A stretch of DNA of 16,150 nucleotides, from the NCBI GenBank assembly GCA_020430005.1, contig JAGQKQ010000014.1:1-16150 (forward strand). Reading direction: 5' to 3'. Source of the DNA: Candidatus Omnitrophota bacterium (lineage in GTDB: Bacteria; Omnitrophota; Gorgyraeia; Zapsychrales; Zapsychraceae). The translations under genes were made by a program, and so were the position numbers. Numbering within the stretch: the stretch's first letter is position 1; every line of letters begins with the position of its first letter. Below the pieces are notes generated by a model that worked only from the letters and a program-made list of their open reading frames with translations, did no database searches and was not told the DNA's origin. Shown in pieces: positions 13,865 through 16,150 of this stretch.

Positions 13865-14622
13865 ACTTCTACGCGATAAAAGCGATTTATAATTTTGAAA
13901 TGGCCCGGACCTGGCGCACATTGGCCGAGAGTATCGCCACGCCGGTTGTTTCGACATCCTTATATTTTGTGGTGTTCGGTTCGGCGATTGGATCGCGCAT
14001 TACGGATATTGAAGGGATTACGTATGCCGCGTTCATTGTGCCGGGACTGGTTATGTTGTCCATTTTGAATGAAAGTGTAAATAATGCCTCGTTCGGCGTT
14101 TATATGCCAAAGTTTACCGGAACGATTTATGAAGTTTTAACAGCGCCGGTTTCCTATATTGAGATTCTTTGCGGATATGTGGGCGCGGCGGCCACAAAAT
14201 CGTTGGTGTTAAGCGCGCTGATATTAATAACGGCCAGTTTTTTTGTTCCACTGGAAATTCAGCATCCTTTTTTAATGGTCTTGTTTTTAATATTGACGGC
14301 TGTCAGCTTCAGCCTTTTCGGGTTTATCATTGGCGTATGGGCCGACAGTTGGGCGAAATTACAAATCATTCCGATGCTGGTTATTACGCCGTTAATATTC
14401 CTGGGCGGCAGTTTTTACAGTATTCATATGCTGCCGGACATCTGGCAGAAAATATCTTTGTTTAATCCGGTTGTTTATTTAATCAGCGGTTTTCGGTGGA
14501 GTTTTTATGAACAATCGGACGTCAGTCTCTGGGTCAGCCTTATGATGATTTCGGCGTTTCTCACCATATGCATCCTCCTGGCCCGTTGGATGATTAAGAC
14601 AGGCTATCATCTGCGCAGTTAG
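13861..14622 (+). CDS. yadH: ABC-2 type exporter permease (YadH-like)
   Basis: The membrane subunit of the exporter; 253 residues, close to YadH (about 256). Six hydrophobic segments can be traced: roughly 25-45, 53-72, 102-127, 134-160, 168-188 and 224-245. The stretches VLTAPVSYIEILCGYVGAA and LFNPVVYLISGFRW are characteristic of this ABC-2 family. The start codon lies in the ATGA overlap with the ATPase, so expression depends on the upstream promoter at 12867. No terminator with a clear stem and T run follows the stop. Confidence 0.92.
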   Translation: MNFYAIKAIYNFEMARTWRTLAESIATPVVSTSLYFVVFGSAIGSRITDIEGITYAAFIVPGLVMLSILNESVNNASFGVYMPKFTGTIYEVLTAPVSYIEILCGYVGAAATKSLVLSALILITASFFVPLEIQHPFLMVLFLILTAVSFSLFGFIIGVWADSWAKLQIIPMLVITPLIFLGGSFYSIHMLPDIWQKISLFNPVVYLISGFRWSFYEQSDVSLWVSLMMISAFLTICILLARWMIKTGYHLRS

Positions 14623-14862
14623 GAAAAAGATAAGAGGCAGTTACCTTATAATTAATAAACACGTTACCCAGTCTTGAACCCAAAACGGTTTATAAATATT
14701 TAGCTGTAACCATTTTTTGTGTTATCTGGTTAAGAGGGATTTCGCCTGCCTATCCCGATAATATTCTCATTCAGACGGTTTCTCTTGTTATTATTTTTTT
14801 GCTCCTTAGATGGGCTCTTTCGAAAGATTAATTTCATCAAAACCAAAATAATTTTTACAAGA
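14623..14862. other. Intergenic region without recognised gene
   Basis: About 240 bases between the exporter and the regulatory repeats of the last gene. I see only weak inverted repeats (for example GGGAT and ATCCC near 14736-14756), no convincing ORF, RNA gene or terminator. Confidence 0.5.
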
Positions 14863-14891
14863 TTGTCACGTTCCTGCCATCTTCCTGCCAT
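14863..14891 (+). promoter_or_regulatory. PhoB-box-like triple repeat
   Basis: TTGTCAC-GTTC-CTGCCAT-CTTC-CTGCCAT: three 7-mers each separated by 4 bases, so an exact 11-bp period. The PhoB box is built from CTGTCAT-type 7-mers with 4-base spacers at this period. The repeat replaces a normal -35 box; TATATA/TATAAA (14897-14904) just downstream can serve as the -10. The gene starts 65 bases after the repeats. Confidence 0.6.
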
Positions 14892-14956
14892 TCAATTATA
14901 TAAAAATAATAAATTTAAGAAGTGTTTTTATTCAGACAGCTAAAGCGGAGGGTGTT

Positions 14957-16150
14957 ATGCGTAGTCTTTGTTTAAGTGTGTGTTCGCGATTGATGATGGT
15001 CCTGTTGATGTTGTGCGTTTTTGACGGGTATTCCCGGGCGCAGACAGTGGTTTCCGGTACGGTTCGCGGGGAAGAAACCCAGCAAGCCCTGTGGAGTGTT
15101 CCAGTCACTTATGATGACAATGAGGATTCCTCCACTACTACGATGTCCAATCTTCAGGGAGAATTTTCTTTTAATTTTACACCAAACGGATTATTTTTCA
15201 TTTCCGGCCAGCCGGAACCGAATGTTCCTTACGATGGAAGATTTTATACCTGGAGCCAGCATTATATTTATCTGGAGCCCGGAACGGATTGGACGGACTA
15301 TCCGTTACGATTGGAAGAAGCGGCCTTAATTTCCGGCCATGTGACGGATGGAACGATTGGTCAAAATCCTTTAAGCGGGGTGGAAGTGAACGGGTTGGCC
15401 CAAAATGGCACGGAACATGGAAATTATTTTTCAGACGGGGCCGGATTTTACCAGATCCGTCTTCCGGAAGGGCAGCACGTTATCAGTGTCGACTTCGAGG
15501 GAGACTATGTGGCGCTTCCGCAGGTGATTACAGTTTCCTCATCCTCTGATGACCAAACCGTTGACTTGCGCGGCTACGACGACGTAACGGGTGTTGCGAT
15601 TACCGGAGATATTACCAACACGGGTGGTCATTCTGTGGAGCCGGGATCATTGATCGTGGCCGCGGCCGTTAAAGACGACGCGATATTGGATATCGATCAT
15701 TTTTATCTTTATAGTCCGTTTTCCGTGGGGGGAGTGGAGACATTCGGTGAGGCTTATGATTTGATTGTTCCGCCTTTTGAAGGGTACACAATTCTGTTTA
15801 TGGCGGTTAAGAATGAAACATCGTTTACCTTACGCGGGACACGGACGGTTTCAGCGGGTTCGGGAGGTTCGGAAATTGCGGGACAGAATTTTTCCTATAA
15901 TTCCGAAGGAGGAACGATATCAGGACATGTCACGATTAACGGTAAGCCAGCCATTTGGACCCTGGTTTTTTTGACCGATACAGGTGGTAATTTTGTCGGA
16001 TTGTCTTTCACAGATGAAACCGGATTTTATGAAATGTATAATGTTCCGGCCGGAAACTATAATATCCAGGCCAAACATTCGGAATATGGAAAGTCTCCTC
16101 TTGGCGTGGTAAATGGCGTGTCCAACGGTGGTCAGTTGAGCAATGTGAAT
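14957..16150 (+). CDS. Large secreted protein with repeated carboxypeptidase-regulatory-like modules (3' end outside window)
   Basis: The frame is open to the last base, giving 398 visible residues. The ribosome site GCGGAGGG (14945-14952) supports ATG 14957. Residues 1-28 form a signal peptide with cleavage after SRA. The mature part repeats a beta-sandwich pattern, with an S-G-x-V/I-T start, a P-L-x-G-V-x-V strand and a DxxGFYxxxxPxGxY finish, as in carboxypeptidase-regulatory-like or Cna-B folds. Clear modules begin near residues 31, 131 and 316; the second ends DGAGFYQIRLPEGQHVIS and the last DETGFYEMYNVPAGNYNIQ. The region from about 210 to 315 is a more divergent module. Such proteins act at the cell surface in adhesion or polymer binding; which is unknown here. 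Confidence 0.85.
   Translation, partial: MRSLCLSVCSRLMMVLLMLCVFDGYSRAQTVVSGTVRGEETQQALWSVPVTYDDNEDSSTTTMSNLQGEFSFNFTPNGLFFISGQPEPNVPYDGRFYTWSQHYIYLEPGTDWTDYPLRLEEAALISGHVTDGTIGQNPLSGVEVNGLAQNGTEHGNYFSDGAGFYQIRLPEGQHVISVDFEGDYVALPQVITVSSSSDDQTVDLRGYDDVTGVAITGDITNTGGHSVEPGSLIVAAAVKDDAILDIDHFYLYSPFSVGGVETFGEAYDLIVPPFEGYTILFMAVKNETSFTLRGTRTVSAGSGGSEIAGQNFSYNSEGGTISGHVTINGKPAIWTLVFLTDTGGNFVGLSFTDETGFYEMYNVPAGNYNIQAKHSEYGKSPLGVVNGVSNGGQLSNVN

Noticed and set aside
15021..15974. Three overlapping ORFs of 69-102 codons (15021, 15289, 15765)
   Set aside because: They are other-frame shadows of the secreted protein gene that begins at 14957 and runs off the window.

Overview
The window holds the 3' part of a conjugative type IV secretion (T4SS) operon (1 to about 8.2 kb), an accessory stretch with a toxin-antitoxin pair, a DNA-binding protein gene, a PEP-CTERM exported protein and a membrane protein (8.3 to 11.6 kb), and a more chromosome-like block with an RNA methyltransferase, a two-gene ABC-2 exporter and the start of a large secreted protein (11.7 kb to the end). 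All genes run on the + strand except one small HTH gene at 9095-9520. There is no rRNA, tRNA, CRISPR array or insertion sequence.

The host is a Gram-negative (diderm) bacterium: there is a lipobox protein, outer-membrane-type T4SS parts (VirB9 and VirB10 homologues), signal peptides and a PEP-CTERM sorting tail. The transfer genes are AT-rich and the right block is visibly richer in GC. The combination suggests an uncultured lineage such as Omnitrophota or a relative, but that is a weak inference because no marker gene is present.

The transfer operon is tightly packed, with strong AAGGAGG-type ribosome sites, several ATGA overlaps and the order VirB4/TraC, lipoprotein, VirB5/TrbJ-like, VirB6/TrbL-like, VirB8/TraE, VirB9/TraK (short), VirB10/TraB, VirD4/TraD, small unknown. 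Together these would form the energising ATPase, the inner-membrane bridge, the envelope-spanning core and the coupling protein of a DNA transfer channel. No VirB11 ATPase lies between VirB10 and VirD4, and the VirB9 homologue has only its N-terminal domain. Relaxase, pilin and VirB3 genes are not in the window and may lie to the left.

Right of the operon, a HigBA-type toxin-antitoxin pair sits behind a well-formed sigma70 promoter with an 18-bp palindrome between its -35 and -10 boxes. The HTH gene converges on it. A terminator at 9591-9628 and a TTGACA promoter then precede the PEP-CTERM gene. The spacer from 10435 to 10927 is unusually structured: two rho-independent terminators, several perfect hairpins with GAA or GAAA loops, an 8-bp inverted repeat and a promoter.

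That promoter and its leader (10811-10889) recur at about 85% identity at 12853-12931 in front of the ABC exporter. The final gene, a secreted protein with repeated beta-sandwich modules, is preceded by three 7-mers spaced exactly 11 bp apart that match the layout of a PhoB box. This is the most specific regulatory signal in the window.
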